The notes: generated by a model not told the origin, from the letters alone. A stretch of DNA of 64,000 nt from a virus (IMGVR_UViG_3300018080_000098:62001-126000), one strand, 5' to 3'. Shown: positions 46,801 to 55,294, counted from the first letter of the stretch. Made by a program: numbers and translations.

Positions 46801-49281
46801 GATTTGCAGTGTTCCCTGCGTGCCTGCGTGGTTGTAATTGTAGAGGTCACCGGAAGAGCTCGCTAGGATGTCAAACTCAATAGATACCGGGTAGAACTCT
46901 CGAGCGTCACTCCAGATCTTCCGCACCCCATCCGGAGCAGACAGCTGCGCGGCCCCACCCACCGCGCCCAAAGCGTCTGCCTGCAGAATTCTCGCTCCCG
47001 CCACTTCACCCGTGGTGCCCCCTGCACCTAAGTGCTTGTTGGCCAGTCGTGTGCGCAGCTGCCCTTTCATCATCCGATCGATGTCCCGCTTGAGACGCTC
47101 CTCGAGCTCGTGCTCCTCGATGCCCACTTCGTGCCGCAGGTCTACCAGATCGTCGGGATACACACGATCCGGATCGGTAAGACCATCCGGGCGTCCAGCA
47201 CCACTTCCGTTGGGGTTGGTATCAAACGCCCACGGTTGTGTGTTTTTACGATGGATGACAGCAATGGGAATGGCCCACTCTGCCAGGAAGGGGTGGATGC
47301 GATCGTCCGCGTCGATGGCGATAGACTTGGACCAGATACCACCGTCCTCGTACTGCGCGCCAGACCCAGCCATCGTGACATCACCGCGGGTCCAGCCTGC
47401 AGCCACCATTGCATCCGCTTCGTCTAGATAATCATTATTACCCAGATCTTCCGCTACCAATTGCCACTGTACGTAGCCACGCTTCCACCCTTGCCCTCTA
47501 ATCGTCCCGCTGCTGTTGGAGGGTATATAAGGTCGGTGGCGTCTACTTACCAGGTATTCCGAGTTAGCCGTACCATCTGCGTTGTCGTACAGTGTGATAT
47601 TCATTTTCAAGTAGACGAGATTCCTCGCCCACCCATTAACAGCAGTGGGAGCGCTGGGCATCGTCAACTGAGGTCCACACGGAAACTCCAGCCAGTCTTC
47701 GATGCCGCGTACGCGTACTTTAACCTGCTCGTCGTACACCACCAAGTTGGTGGGAAAGGCCCCCGTCTGCATCACGTGGTCCATCCCAGTTAAGAACCCG
47801 CTAGGTTCGTCGTAGGGATAGTGATTGACGCCGAAGGGGGTTTCCTCTTTCAGGTAAACGGAATCGATAGCCTTCCGAGCGGAGTGGGAAACGTCGGCTA
47901 CAGGGTAGACGGGAAAAACGAACCGAACACCGTCCCTGAAAACCTGGATAGCGTTGGGGATGACTTCGAGGCTCGTGCGCTTTACAACGAAGAGCGGAAT
48001 AGCCCAGCTGTAGCCGTCGACAGACGAGACAGCTGCGGGAGCTACCCAAATGCGGTCGTCTGCTGTACTACCAGCAGGCTGTCCGGTAAATGGGTTGCCA
48101 TCGATGTTTGTGCAATCACTGGCGACGTTGGCGTGTCCTGGGTTGTAGAGTGCCAGGGTAGTGGCTGTAAGATTTGACGCAGTTCCGAGTCGGTACCGAA
48201 GAACGTTCCAGCCGTGATCATCGGCATCGATGGGATTGAGGTTGAAGTTGTCTGCGGGTGGTGCTGTTGGGATGCCCTGCTGCCACTCGAGCTTCTGAAG
48301 TTTCTCATCTACTTCGGAGATGGTGTACTTCAGAGTTCCGTCGGGGTTCCTGTCGTACCGGATATCTTCGGGAACAGCCGCCGATGGGTCGATGTATTCT
48401 CGCCATACTTCGAGGAAGATGATGTCGTAGCGTTCCCCGATGCCGGGTTTGGGGTCCATGGTGACGTACTGGCCATGGAGCTCGACGCGGTGTCCATTGA
48501 CATCTGCGGTGAAGGAGTCGAAGCCTATCTGGTCGGCTACGGTTGGGGTTTCAACGATCAGAATTTCGGTATCACTGGCATAGTTTCCAGCGCTGTTGGG
48601 TCGTGGTCCTGCGACCACACCGGAGCCTTCGACGTTCCTCTCGTGCTGGCTTTCTACCAGCATGTGATTCATGAGGGTGGTTTCGGTGTTGTAGGAGCCG
48701 GTGTTGAGGGGGCTCCAGGCGGTACCGGTCCAGAAGTGGAACGTGCGATCGGACAGGACGAAGTAGAAATCTCCCACACGGTTGATGTGCGGTGGCGGTA
48801 CGGGGAGAGCTGCTGGAGTGGCTGCGGTGCCGCGGTACCAATCGCGACCGAGAGGGTTGATTTCATCTCGGTAGTCGAAGTAGAGGTCGTTCGGGGTGAC
48901 GCTTACAGCTGCGGGCGGGATATCCGCGACGCAGTAGACGATGAGGTAGTCTTTTTGCGCATGTACGAGGTAGTCTGCTTCCTTGTAGGAGTGCCACTCG
49001 AGGGTTGGGGTAGCTGGGCTTCCTCCAGCGTTGTACTTCGCCCATAGAACGATGTAGTTCTTTTCGTTGGCGAGGACAGGCAGCGTTTGTGGGGCATCCT
49101 CTACTACTGTCATACCATCGAAGCTGATGGCGACGGAGGGGTCCACTACGACGTTGAGGCCAATGCCTGGTACGACGTTGCCGCCGAAGATAACGCCTCG
49201 GTTGACGACTCGTTCCAGTCGTTCGTTGAGGTTGCTGGTGGAATCCGGGTTCTTCCAGATGAAGGAAGCTCTGAGAGTCAT
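43849..49281 (-). CDS. Very large virion protein, baseplate/tail-appendage type, 1810 aa
   Basis: The largest complete gene in the window. The N-terminus (LRASFIWKNPDSTSNLNERL, RGVIFGGNVVPGIG, AISFDGMTVVEDA, NYIVLWAKYNAGG) is a baseplate-type beta-domain like those opening the 305- and 426-aa proteins. A region near 470-620 contains VFRDGVRFVFPVYPVADVSH, and a charged helix near 770 (EVGIEEHELEERLKRDIDRM) separates it from the C-terminal half, which is long, beta-rich and low in helices. The end holds a Gly/Pro-rich segment (MSGGPTGGVGAASGAYTQDD). No catalytic motif is apparent. Between baseplate wedge genes and the fibre blocks, it may form the platform that holds the adhesins. Confidence 0.7.
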   Translation of the reverse strand: MTLRASFIWKNPDSTSNLNERLERVVNRGVIFGGNVVPGIGLNVVVDPSVAISFDGMTVVEDAPQTLPVLANEKNYIVLWAKYNAGGSPATPTLEWHSYKEADYLVHAQKDYLIVYCVADIPPAAVSVTPNDLYFDYRDEINPLGRDWYRGTAATPAALPVPPPHINRVGDFYFVLSDRTFHFWTGTAWSPLNTGSYNTETTLMNHMLVESQHERNVEGSGVVAGPRPNSAGNYASDTEILIVETPTVADQIGFDSFTADVNGHRVELHGQYVTMDPKPGIGERYDIIFLEVWREYIDPSAAVPEDIRYDRNPDGTLKYTISEVDEKLQKLEWQQGIPTAPPADNFNLNPIDADDHGWNVLRYRLGTASNLTATTLALYNPGHANVASDCTNIDGNPFTGQPAGSTADDRIWVAPAAVSSVDGYSWAIPLFVVKRTSLEVIPNAIQVFRDGVRFVFPVYPVADVSHSARKAIDSVYLKEETPFGVNHYPYDEPSGFLTGMDHVMQTGAFPTNLVVYDEQVKVRVRGIEDWLEFPCGPQLTMPSAPTAVNGWARNLVYLKMNITLYDNADGTANSEYLVSRRHRPYIPSNSSGTIRGQGWKRGYVQWQLVAEDLGNNDYLDEADAMVAAGWTRGDVTMAGSGAQYEDGGIWSKSIAIDADDRIHPFLAEWAIPIAVIHRKNTQPWAFDTNPNGSGAGRPDGLTDPDRVYPDDLVDLRHEVGIEEHELEERLKRDIDRMMKGQLRTRLANKHLGAGGTTGEVAGARILQADALGAVGGAAQLSAPDGVRKIWSDAREFYPVSIEFDILASSSGDLYNYNHAGTQGTLQIRAPGFPTAYAQIVRHTPAMLYTGADEGSIAYLKFYGPPCWTTQQERLLTTGNPVHPSPAAAKWIDSSGTPPVVVPPVPAGTEDEISFYYYPDITRPYTGGQGFDVTVTDAKGRAIEMTGEIDTTGITSGTAVLTWWVHFDRSFTGSNYSANYGLSGIPDTVHKVVKDPGGTDEELHVGPMYTTVRKPIVGTSITITDADVTAASGISGTVTLMGVDRLSAVAEDPTVLLGPATVTMNDARDTIVVDFGAGVFTGSVDMPVFFSTSDMNKWVEVGRGGKSVQAYFEWEELDIDHTVPAPSGDFSYSIGGATWRNVSVGGNTTSEAMPICWTRAALGADWNLVRNVPIGVLPETTEAGHEHSNLVSYKSDDFSQYALVIVPAHKALSTAASDRCVIHYTYTPYQGLSSDGEQQATIGTALPKCKELLHGKVEANSDFYVSQSGACSYFSGVDSWTGIPANHVGLGAASALLGSARFEMYNETIVVKGIQGGGTTDLTSRVLANHTCNAASMLRMPFPINTSMFASAYHTGAMNFDFDPARAGVASGYRCYAPGYEPVAPPSVPVPRIDQFVNSLTPLCTVGAPAQQEEGAVITPFMYTAGPYTTGELTTSRWETSGAAQQLDLYIDPRVKGSQVVKRLAVYADIDEFLTLWFTTLWENNGKQLPISGGSTLPSKYLTPVGSADPKWTSLQDLTLAGARRDVYYTVNPGSIIEWYLANSDNANRVNTATLVSYVQPAANDGYIYGSYAAIDTEEVYNKNTGTEAEFHVGRVTDIVTIPFGSSAHRRLLTWATGAVFFPEPATLEDSQSIGVTSLKGLQIEYPAWSPATIATLEGLLTATSDSRNAGRGIYLSGVGGASISYRYNMPVLVPGTGTPLADVCKDAHLLLDNNDLTPGAYPYMPGEPLFSDSGRVYYSSDHGGPMAYVCFGLLVNPTADTYKNQLVIQMSGGPTGGVGAASGAYTQDDLDGTAIDAFWPKGRPLLKSKK

Positions 49282-49317
49282 GCGATGCTCCTAAAAATAG
49301 GTGCCAGCGTCGGTGTG

Positions 49318-49749
49318 CTACAAGAACACGCTGACGCGAAATTCTGCTGTATCGGAACCAGTGAACACGACCAGAGGTCGGTGGTGGATGGCGAACAGGA
49401 ATATGGTGCCTTCTGGTTCCGGGTCCCCTGATGGAACACAAGTCGTTTCAGCCCATAACCCCAAGGCGCTCACGGGACCTGTGACCTCGTGTTTCCGCAC
49501 GTTGCAGACGAATACTGGGCAGAAGTCGTTTACCCATTCGTACGCATCGATGGGTTCCAGTCCAAAGACGGAAGCTCCAATATCTGTTGCGGAGGGGTCA
49601 ATGGCGAGTGACACTGTGGGATCGAGGAAATCGTGTCCTGTAGCTGCGAGCGAGAAGTACTTGACTATGAAGGACTTTCCGTTGGTCCACCCTACAGCTT
49701 CGCGTCGTTTGGCTTCGTTGGTGAGAAGTGCGATGGAGTCGTACGCCAT
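49318..49749 (-). CDS. Small virion protein with shared module, 143 aa
   Basis: Residues 40-143 share the module of the 166-aa and 930-aa proteins: VSALGLWAETTCVPSGDPEP, GTIFLFAIHHRPLVVF, then a last strand FRVSVFL. The first 40 residues (LTNEAKRREAVGWTNGKSF) are different and partly helical. The ATG at 49749 has only a weak AGGATT before it and follows an 85-bp gap containing a palindrome. Probably a minor baseplate or adhesin subunit. Confidence 0.6.
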   Translation of the reverse strand: MAYDSIALLTNEAKRREAVGWTNGKSFIVKYFSLAATGHDFLDPTVSLAIDPSATDIGASVFGLEPIDAYEWVNDFCPVFVCNVRKHEVTGPVSALGLWAETTCVPSGDPEPEGTIFLFAIHHRPLVVFTGSDTAEFRVSVFL

Positions 49750-49779
49750 GGGTAATTAATCCTGTTTCGTTTGGTTTTT

Positions 49780-49795
49780 CCTGGTGTGCACCAGG
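49780..49795. repeat. Near-perfect palindrome CCTGGTGTGCACCAGG
   Basis: Seven-base arms around TG, in the 85-bp gap (49750-49834) before the 143-aa gene. In the minus-strand RNA it forms CCUGGU-GCAC-ACCAGG, followed by AAAAA instead of U, so it is not a simple terminator of the 543-aa gene. The arm CCCUGGU resembles the arm/loop junction of the hairpins at 21732-21815. It could be an operator or an mRNA-end stabiliser. Confidence 0.4.
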
Positions 49796-49834
49796 GCAGA
49801 CTCCACCTTTTGCGCCGAAATTGTGTTCACGGGC

Positions 49835-51466
49835 TTATTGCTCCTCTAAATGTACCTTGTAAATCAGGATCTTGTAGGCGGGAAAGCCTGCAGTTTTTCT
49901 ACCTATCGTCACAATCAGAACGTCATCTGTCACGCTGGTTAAGCTGATACTTGACATGGCAGCTAGCGTGGTTCGTGTTATCTGGTTGGGTAGTGTTACT
50001 GATTGGAAGGTGGAGGACCAGGTGGTTCCTATTTCATCCCAGTACCACAGGTCGGAAGACCGTTGCAGGATGAGCTCTCCCTCTGTGAACGCGATATCCA
50101 TTTTGTAGTCGATACTCAGGTCGTAGAGGGTGGGGTTGGGGTCTGGTAGTCCTTCCACCTGTGAGATGGCGCATGGTTCTGGTGGGTCTGTTACGTCCAG
50201 AACGCAGGCGTGATGGCTTTGACCTGCGGTTACACCGGGGGGATCGATGAACACTTTACGCACTATTTCTGAGTCTGTGAAGTCCACCCCTATCTGGTTG
50301 GAAGAGAAATCCCAGTTGTCCCAATTTTTGAAGATGCCTCCATCTCGTTTGAAGTGTCTCCAAGATAGGTAATCGATGTCGGCTCGTCCGATGTCGTAGG
50401 GGAGTCCTGGCGAAGTTCCGAAGGCGAGATACGAGAAGAACGGCAGGTAGTGCGGGAAGTCTTGCCAGAACCCAGCTTGGAGCAGGGGAGTTTCTGCATA
50501 ATCAATAAATACTTCAACCTGTCCATAATCGCCGGGGACTTGATTTCGGTCGATTCTCAGTCGCACATGGAGGTCTTTGTTGACGTAGTCAAACGGGACG
50601 AGTGCAGCGTAGTTGTTGGGGTCAAGCGGGTTTACCGAGTCTTCAATGAGTCCCAAGTGGAGGACTCCTCCCAACTTTACAGCTGCTAACGAAATGCCTG
50701 TGGTGTCGAACATATCGAACAGCAGCCAGGTGTAGCCATCCGGAGCTGCTGTTGGGTTGGTGATAATTAAACGTGTTTCCGCTTCGGTAACGTAGTCGTT
50801 TCGGAACTCGTCTGGGGTATACGGCAGCAAAATTGGACCGATGTACGCGAAGCTGTTCAGTGGGTCTACGTCGTCCACGCGGAGGTAGTTGTTGCCAGTG
50901 ATGGCGCCTGGTACACCTCCTCCAGCGGTGATCCAATTTAGGGGTCCAACGATGGCATCAGGCGTTACTCCATCGAAGGGGTCGTAGAAGGTGGGACCGT
51001 ACACGTATTCAATTTCGAGCCATAGTTGGCTGATGTCTATTCGTCCTGCTGCTGCTACAGTGGTCACGCCAGCTCCGAGAGAGCTCGTGTCTGCGAGGGT
51101 GAATCTGGTCAGTGTGGTCCAGTCTTCGCGGACGCGGATGAGGCCGTTTTGCCAACCTAGGTTGACGTTCACGGTGGCTCCTACGGTGTGCGGGGCGCCT
51201 CCTTGAGTAATTTGGAAGTCGACCTGGTTGGTTCCGGCAACGTTTGCTCGTATGCGGTAGTGGAGTGTCACTGCCATGATGCGGCCCATAGTGGGGGCCC
51301 ATCCGGCGCCACAGTGGAAGTTGGAGGTTTCTGCTACGGTATCAGAGTAGACGTAGCTGCTGTCATCGGATGTGTTGAGCACAGCTTCCCAACCAGAGGG
51401 GGCGTTGGAGACGCTCCAATCTGCTGCTGTTCCGGGAGCGCTTGTAGGTACGATGATGCGTGGCAT
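49835..51466 (-). CDS. Virion protein with jelly-roll-like and lectin-like domains, 543 aa
   Basis: Residues 1-155 are the jelly-roll-like module also present in the 930-aa protein (DDSSYVYSDTVAETSNFHCG, IMAVTLHYRIRANVAG, ISQLWLEIEYVYG). Residues 160-370 resemble a concanavalin-like lectin/laminin-G sandwich (DPFDGVTPDAIVGPLNW, YTWLLFDMFDTTGISLAAVK, LHVRLRIDRNQVPGDYGQVE, VFIDYAETPLL), the layout of many phage glycan-binding proteins. The last 150 residues are another beta-domain (GELILQRSSDLWYWDEIGTT). It follows the 440-aa gene by 3 bp, at the edge of the baseplate block, and may be a baseplate-attached receptor-binding protein. Confidence 0.65.
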   Translation of the reverse strand: MPRIIVPTSAPGTAADWSVSNAPSGWEAVLNTSDDSSYVYSDTVAETSNFHCGAGWAPTMGRIMAVTLHYRIRANVAGTNQVDFQITQGGAPHTVGATVNVNLGWQNGLIRVREDWTTLTRFTLADTSSLGAGVTTVAAAGRIDISQLWLEIEYVYGPTFYDPFDGVTPDAIVGPLNWITAGGGVPGAITGNNYLRVDDVDPLNSFAYIGPILLPYTPDEFRNDYVTEAETRLIITNPTAAPDGYTWLLFDMFDTTGISLAAVKLGGVLHLGLIEDSVNPLDPNNYAALVPFDYVNKDLHVRLRIDRNQVPGDYGQVEVFIDYAETPLLQAGFWQDFPHYLPFFSYLAFGTSPGLPYDIGRADIDYLSWRHFKRDGGIFKNWDNWDFSSNQIGVDFTDSEIVRKVFIDPPGVTAGQSHHACVLDVTDPPEPCAISQVEGLPDPNPTLYDLSIDYKMDIAFTEGELILQRSSDLWYWDEIGTTWSSTFQSVTLPNQITRTTLAAMSSISLTSVTDDVLIVTIGRKTAGFPAYKILIYKVHLEEQ

Positions 51467-51469
51467 GGG

Positions 51470-52792
51470 TTAGACCAGTTCGTCGAAGTAGGGGTTATCG
51501 AGCAGTCCGGGTGTATCTCCTCCGAAGATGGGGTTGTTGGGCGTGTGTACAGCGGTAGCTGTATCTGCGCACGCCATCGTAGTAAATTTTACAGTGTCGG
51601 GCCCGTTCATGCAGCAGTTGGCGTCCTCGTCGTGCACTCCGTGGAGTGGGTACGTGTCGAGGCATCTGCTGAAGTCGAACATCTTCTTGGTGGATGTACC
51701 CACCCAGAAGTCTGTCAGGAGGTCGATATCATAGATAGAATCGAATGGTGGCGTAGGTGGAAGAGGAACAGGTTCTGTATCCAGAGTGTCTCCGCTGTCA
51801 AAGAAGTGACTACTACCGATGCCGGGATGCTCGACGGTCTGGTCGAAGGGCGTAGCGTAGGCGCAGATGGGGATATCTGCTTTGAAGAGCATGGCGCCGA
51901 CAACGTAGACGCTGTCCATACAGCCCATGTACTCGATGAGAGCTTGTGCAGAGCAGACGTCATCGAGGGTGTCGAACTGGTGTGCGGAGAATTCGGTGGT
52001 ATCTGCTGGCGCTACCGTGATTACGTCTTCTCCGTAGGTGGCGAAGTCGTAGTAGTCTGCTACGTTATTGACGAGCTTGCTGAAAGCGACCCAGCGGGCT
52101 ACGCAGAGGTTGGGCAGCCAGACGTGTCCTTCGAACCCGAAGACATCGTCTGCGGAGGTCACGGGTTGGTAGAGGTCGGGTTGCCAGAGCTCGGGGTTGC
52201 GCGTTTCTTTGAACACGGGTGTGGACGAGACGAATCCGGATACGTAATCGGTAACTCCGCCTTCGGTGCCTCCTTCTGCGAACAGGCTGATGGCCATCGC
52301 TTTGACGGCGAGGATGCGAAGGGATCTGATGGAGGGCAGGTATTTACGCCATGGGAGCTGGTACTCTGCGATGAAGGAGGCCCATTTGGAATTCAGGAGG
52401 TTGAAGTATTTCTCTACTTGGCGTCCGGAGTATTCGTAGAGCTGTCTACTACCCATCTCCAGGATGGAGGTCATGTAGGTGGCAGCGATAGCCAGGTGTA
52501 CGGGCTCGTCCACACCGTTGTAGGCTGTAAGAAAGTTTATAGCTGGTGGTTCGAACAGATTGATGTAAACGGGCTGCGAGTTCGATTTTGGGATAATCGT
52601 TCCCATTGGCTCGTCGTTTATCGTAATATGAACTGGGTCTTCTCTATCTGTGGTCAGAATAAATTCGGTTGGTTTTGAAGACCTGGGCACTCGGATATCC
52701 GCGAACAGGTAGAAGGAGCCTGGAGGGACCTGTGCGGTCATATCATCTGTGGAGAATGTCCACGGGTAGATTCTTGGGTAGAAGTTCAACAT
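51470..52792 (-). CDS. Baseplate-adjacent virion protein, 440 aa
   Basis: Encoded directly after the baseplate J-like gene, where many contractile phages carry the protein that joins wedge and fibre (P2 gpI position). Residues 1-80 are beta-rich (VPPGSFYLFADIRVPRS, EFILTTDREDPVHITIND); residues 90-170 are helical (ATYMTSILEMGSRQLYEYSG, LRILAVKAMAISLFAEGG); the rest is mixed and rich in Cys (CVARWVAFSK, DVCSAQALIEYMGCMDS, EDANCCMNGPDTVK). I recognise no family and base the call on position and size. Gaps are 6 bp upstream and 3 bp downstream. Confidence 0.55.
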   Translation of the reverse strand: MLNFYPRIYPWTFSTDDMTAQVPPGSFYLFADIRVPRSSKPTEFILTTDREDPVHITINDEPMGTIIPKSNSQPVYINLFEPPAINFLTAYNGVDEPVHLAIAATYMTSILEMGSRQLYEYSGRQVEKYFNLLNSKWASFIAEYQLPWRKYLPSIRSLRILAVKAMAISLFAEGGTEGGVTDYVSGFVSSTPVFKETRNPELWQPDLYQPVTSADDVFGFEGHVWLPNLCVARWVAFSKLVNNVADYYDFATYGEDVITVAPADTTEFSAHQFDTLDDVCSAQALIEYMGCMDSVYVVGAMLFKADIPICAYATPFDQTVEHPGIGSSHFFDSGDTLDTEPVPLPPTPPFDSIYDIDLLTDFWVGTSTKKMFDFSRCLDTYPLHGVHDEDANCCMNGPDTVKFTTMACADTATAVHTPNNPIFGGDTPGLLDNPYFDELV

Positions 52793-52798
52793 GATGGT

Positions 52799-54229
52799 TT
52801 ACTGTGCGGAGAAGATGGACCCTGGTGATAGCACTGGGTACTCTGTTCTTCCATCGAATTCGATGGGCGACACATCTTGGACACCTTCGTCTAGCCGGGC
52901 GAAAACGAGGACGGTAAACGTGCTCAATCCGGGCACAGCAGCTAGGACGGTGTCTTGGTAATCGCGTGGGTCGAGTGTGGCTCCAAATCGTTTTCTGGTA
53001 GCAGATGGAGAAATGGGGTCGTTGAAGTAGAACTCCGTGTATTCCTGAATAGCGACGTTTACAGCGTCCTGGTCTTCTGCAGACGTTGCTACAGCTCGAG
53101 CTTGTACAAAAACTGGGACAGCGTATCCTAGTCGTACGAGGACGTCGTTTCCGAAAGGTTTTCCCCTACCTTGCAGAGCGGTGTTCGCGTCCACAATACC
53201 CTCGTAGTTGAAATATTTGATTTCAACTGTTTGCCCAGGTTGTAGCGCGGTTGACAACGTAACTCGATCGTTGGCCCTTGGCGAATTACGAAACGCTTGT
53301 GCTGAGTCTGGCGTGAAGGTGAACGTAGCCCGTTCTCCATCAACCATGACATACTGAACTGACTGTACTGGGGGCTTATCGAGCGGGATAGACAGCTCTC
53401 CTCCTAACGCGGTGAACGTTTGGAGCTCATTCCCAAGGGTGTCTGTAATCACGTAGACGTCGTAGGCTGTGCGGCCATTAACGTAAGCTTGTCGTTCGAA
53501 GAGCTCGAACTCACTGGACGAAACGAGGGCTACATCGGTAGCTGCTACATCGTAGTCGAGGATGGTGGTTACCAGCCTACCAGTGAGGTCTGTATCCAGG
53601 GCCTGCAGGTTATTCCAGATGAGGTTTCTGAAGCTGGTTCTATCGAGTGGGTCGAATCCTCCGAGGGCCGCTTCGAAGTTGGTTACTCCATCGAAGTCGT
53701 TGACTCCGCTGATGATCGAGGTGATAGTTTCGGGTGGCAGGTTGAAGTCGTCGCCTATGGAAACGGCTTCGACTTCTCCGCGAACCTCGTACCGTCTTTC
53801 TGTTGGATTGTAGTAGATGTCCGGGTTATTTCCATCCATCACAATATCGTCAGTGGTGATGAATGTGTACCTTTGGTCTTCGGTACCGACGAGGGCGCCT
53901 TGTGGGATGACGTATACCTCTCCTGCTATTGGTCTGGATTCTCTGTAGAACGTTACTACAGCGTCTGCGAGCTCTCCGACATTGGGGTCTAGTGAGTAGT
54001 TATTCCCCAACGCTTCTATATCGTCATCGTCGATGTCTTCTGTGTTTTCTAGCTGGTACACCGTAGTTAGGTAAGCTGCTTGCGTTTCAGTAGCAGAGAG
54101 TTCAGTTGCTGTGGCGTAGATGAGCACACCGAGGGGGCCTTTGGCCACATCGATAGTGGGGTCGATATCCTCGAAGGTTTCTCCCATCGATTCGATAATT
54201 TCGTCTACATTTCTTGGAGCGGTAGCCAT
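52799..54229 (-). CDS. Baseplate J-like wedge protein, 476 aa
   Basis: Matches the baseplate J / T4 gp6 family, which builds the wedge ring of contractile tails. The N-terminal region has the family's helical start (AKGPLGVLIYATATELSATE), then a strand pair with RPIAGEVYVIPQGALVGTED and YTFITTDDIVMD, the usual VPxGTxV...F.T motif. The middle continues with GVTNFEAALGGFDPLDRTSF and LVTTILDYDVAATDVALVSS, and the C-terminal part (RLGYAVPVFVQARAVATSAE, LDPRDYQDTVLAAVPGLSTF) matches the family's domain that contacts the hub. Length is normal for the family. AAGGAAAAACC precedes the ATG. The gp25-like gene lies 9 bp upstream, the usual order. Confidence 0.82.
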   Translation of the reverse strand: MATAPRNVDEIIESMGETFEDIDPTIDVAKGPLGVLIYATATELSATETQAAYLTTVYQLENTEDIDDDDIEALGNNYSLDPNVGELADAVVTFYRESRPIAGEVYVIPQGALVGTEDQRYTFITTDDIVMDGNNPDIYYNPTERRYEVRGEVEAVSIGDDFNLPPETITSIISGVNDFDGVTNFEAALGGFDPLDRTSFRNLIWNNLQALDTDLTGRLVTTILDYDVAATDVALVSSSEFELFERQAYVNGRTAYDVYVITDTLGNELQTFTALGGELSIPLDKPPVQSVQYVMVDGERATFTFTPDSAQAFRNSPRANDRVTLSTALQPGQTVEIKYFNYEGIVDANTALQGRGKPFGNDVLVRLGYAVPVFVQARAVATSAEDQDAVNVAIQEYTEFYFNDPISPSATRKRFGATLDPRDYQDTVLAAVPGLSTFTVLVFARLDEGVQDVSPIEFDGRTEYPVLSPGSIFSAQ

Positions 54230-54238
54230 GGTTTTTCC

Positions 54239-54736
54239 TTAGAGGTAGGTTACCGAGCTTTCTGGGGTGGTGATGAAGTTCAACAAATCTTGTGCTTCGA
54301 GAGAAGACGGAAGTTGTTGACTAAGGTTAATAGTGAAATTGAGGGGAACGTCGTCTTCGCTTTCAGTGATTACTCTCAGGAAAAATCCGTAGGAAGATTT
54401 TCCTAGGTTTCTCACCCAGAGCTCTCGTATTTCTTCGATAAGCTCGTCTGCTTCTGCGTAGGAGTCTTCATCTTGGAGATCGATAAGGCGATCTACAGAG
54501 CTTTCCACAGCGAACCGTATACGTTCTTCAGCGGAGATAGCGTCTAGGGAGACTGGGTCGGAGTCGATAAGGTAGAGCTCGCTGCCGTTGTAGTAGACAG
54601 ACGTTTCTGGGTCCCAGTTGTTCAGCAGAGACTCTGCTATATCCTGGGCGCATTTTTCAATGCCTGTAACTATCATGAAGCGGCCCCCGGTGCTTACCAT
54701 GAGGTCGCCGTCGTCGCATTTGAGTGTCAAGCTCAC
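54239..54736 (-). CDS. gp25/gpW-like baseplate wedge protein, 165 aa
   Basis: Small wedge protein of the T4 gp25 / P2 gpW group, which bridges hub and sheath start in contractile tails. The family core is visible as FMIVTGIEKCAQDIAESLLN, i.e. the conserved G-x-E-x-x-x-Q-x-I helix, followed by an acidic second helix (DSYAEADELIEEIRELWVRN) and C-terminal strands (DDVPLNFTINLSQQLP). The start is GTG at 54736, with AAGGAG 8 nt upstream; no ATG fits. The order gp25-like then baseplate J supports the call. Length is slightly above the family's usual 120-140 residues. Confidence 0.75.
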   Translation of the reverse strand: MSLTLKCDDGDLMVSTGGRFMIVTGIEKCAQDIAESLLNNWDPETSVYYNGSELYLIDSDPVSLDAISAEERIRFAVESSVDRLIDLQDEDSYAEADELIEEIRELWVRNLGKSSYGFFLRVITESEDDVPLNFTINLSQQLPSSLEAQDLLNFITTPESSVTYL

Positions 54737-54751
54737 GCTGTACTCCTTTAG

Positions 54752-55294
54752 TTATGGGTACGACACGAAGGCTCGTATCCATGACCGAAGTTCTTTTCTG
54801 ACATCGTTCTCTTCTTTTTGTTTGTACTGTGCTTCCATCACGCCATCAAACATGCGGTGGAAGTATTCATTTCGGTCTATGTCTACGAGACGTCCAAGCG
54901 ACCTGGTCATTGCTTGGAGGACAGGTTGCATACCTGTTTGGATAGATAATCCTCCGCTGTCTAGGGTTCCTGAGAAGCTATCGAGGAAGTCGTTGAACTT
55001 TCCTGTGATAGTCAGCAATTCTGCAGCTACGAGCTCGCTGTAGAGAACTTGTTGCTCGGTTACTTCTTTGAGCAGCGCGTTGTAATCTTTCGTACGTTGG
55101 CTTGATTCTCCTTTGGTCAGCTGCTTCAGGTAGGCGACAGCCTTCTTTTTAGTAGTAGAGGATAGGAGAATTAGGGCATCTTCTGTGGACGCCGGGATAG
55201 CTTGCGATACACCATTCACTGAATCGTAGTAGGAGGGTGTTACCTGCCGTCTGTTGGCTACTAGTTTTTTCAGTTGGTTATCGGAGAGTGCCAT
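54752..55294 (-). CDS. Helical baseplate-region protein, 180 aa
   Basis: Predominantly alpha-helical: LSDNQLKKLVANRRQVTPSY, VAYLKQLTKGESSQRTKDYN, ELVAAELLTITGKFNDFLD, and a C-terminal helix with QYKQKEENDVRKELRSWIRA. No family recognised. It lies between the 885-aa protein and the gp25-like gene, a position often held by small baseplate or hub-cap proteins. A 55-bp gap upstream contains TTATTTTATAACACT, a possible A+T-rich promoter element, and AAAGAAAGC stands before the ATG. Confidence 0.55.
   Translation of the reverse strand: MALSDNQLKKLVANRRQVTPSYYDSVNGVSQAIPASTEDALILLSSTTKKKAVAYLKQLTKGESSQRTKDYNALLKEVTEQQVLYSELVAAELLTITGKFNDFLDSFSGTLDSGGLSIQTGMQPVLQAMTRSLGRLVDIDRNEYFHRMFDGVMEAQYKQKEENDVRKELRSWIRAFVSYP

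Noticed and set aside
48214-49047. A 277-codon open frame on the plus strand
   Set aside because: Antisense to the 1810-aa gene, rich in Val/Gly/Glu runs produced by complementing its codons; no plus-strand neighbours.
51188-52678. A 496-codon open frame on the plus strand
   Set aside because: It is antisense to the 440- and 543-aa virion genes, has a composition rich in Val, Gly and Cys without any domain, and no ribosome-binding site. Codon bias of the minus-strand genes explains it.
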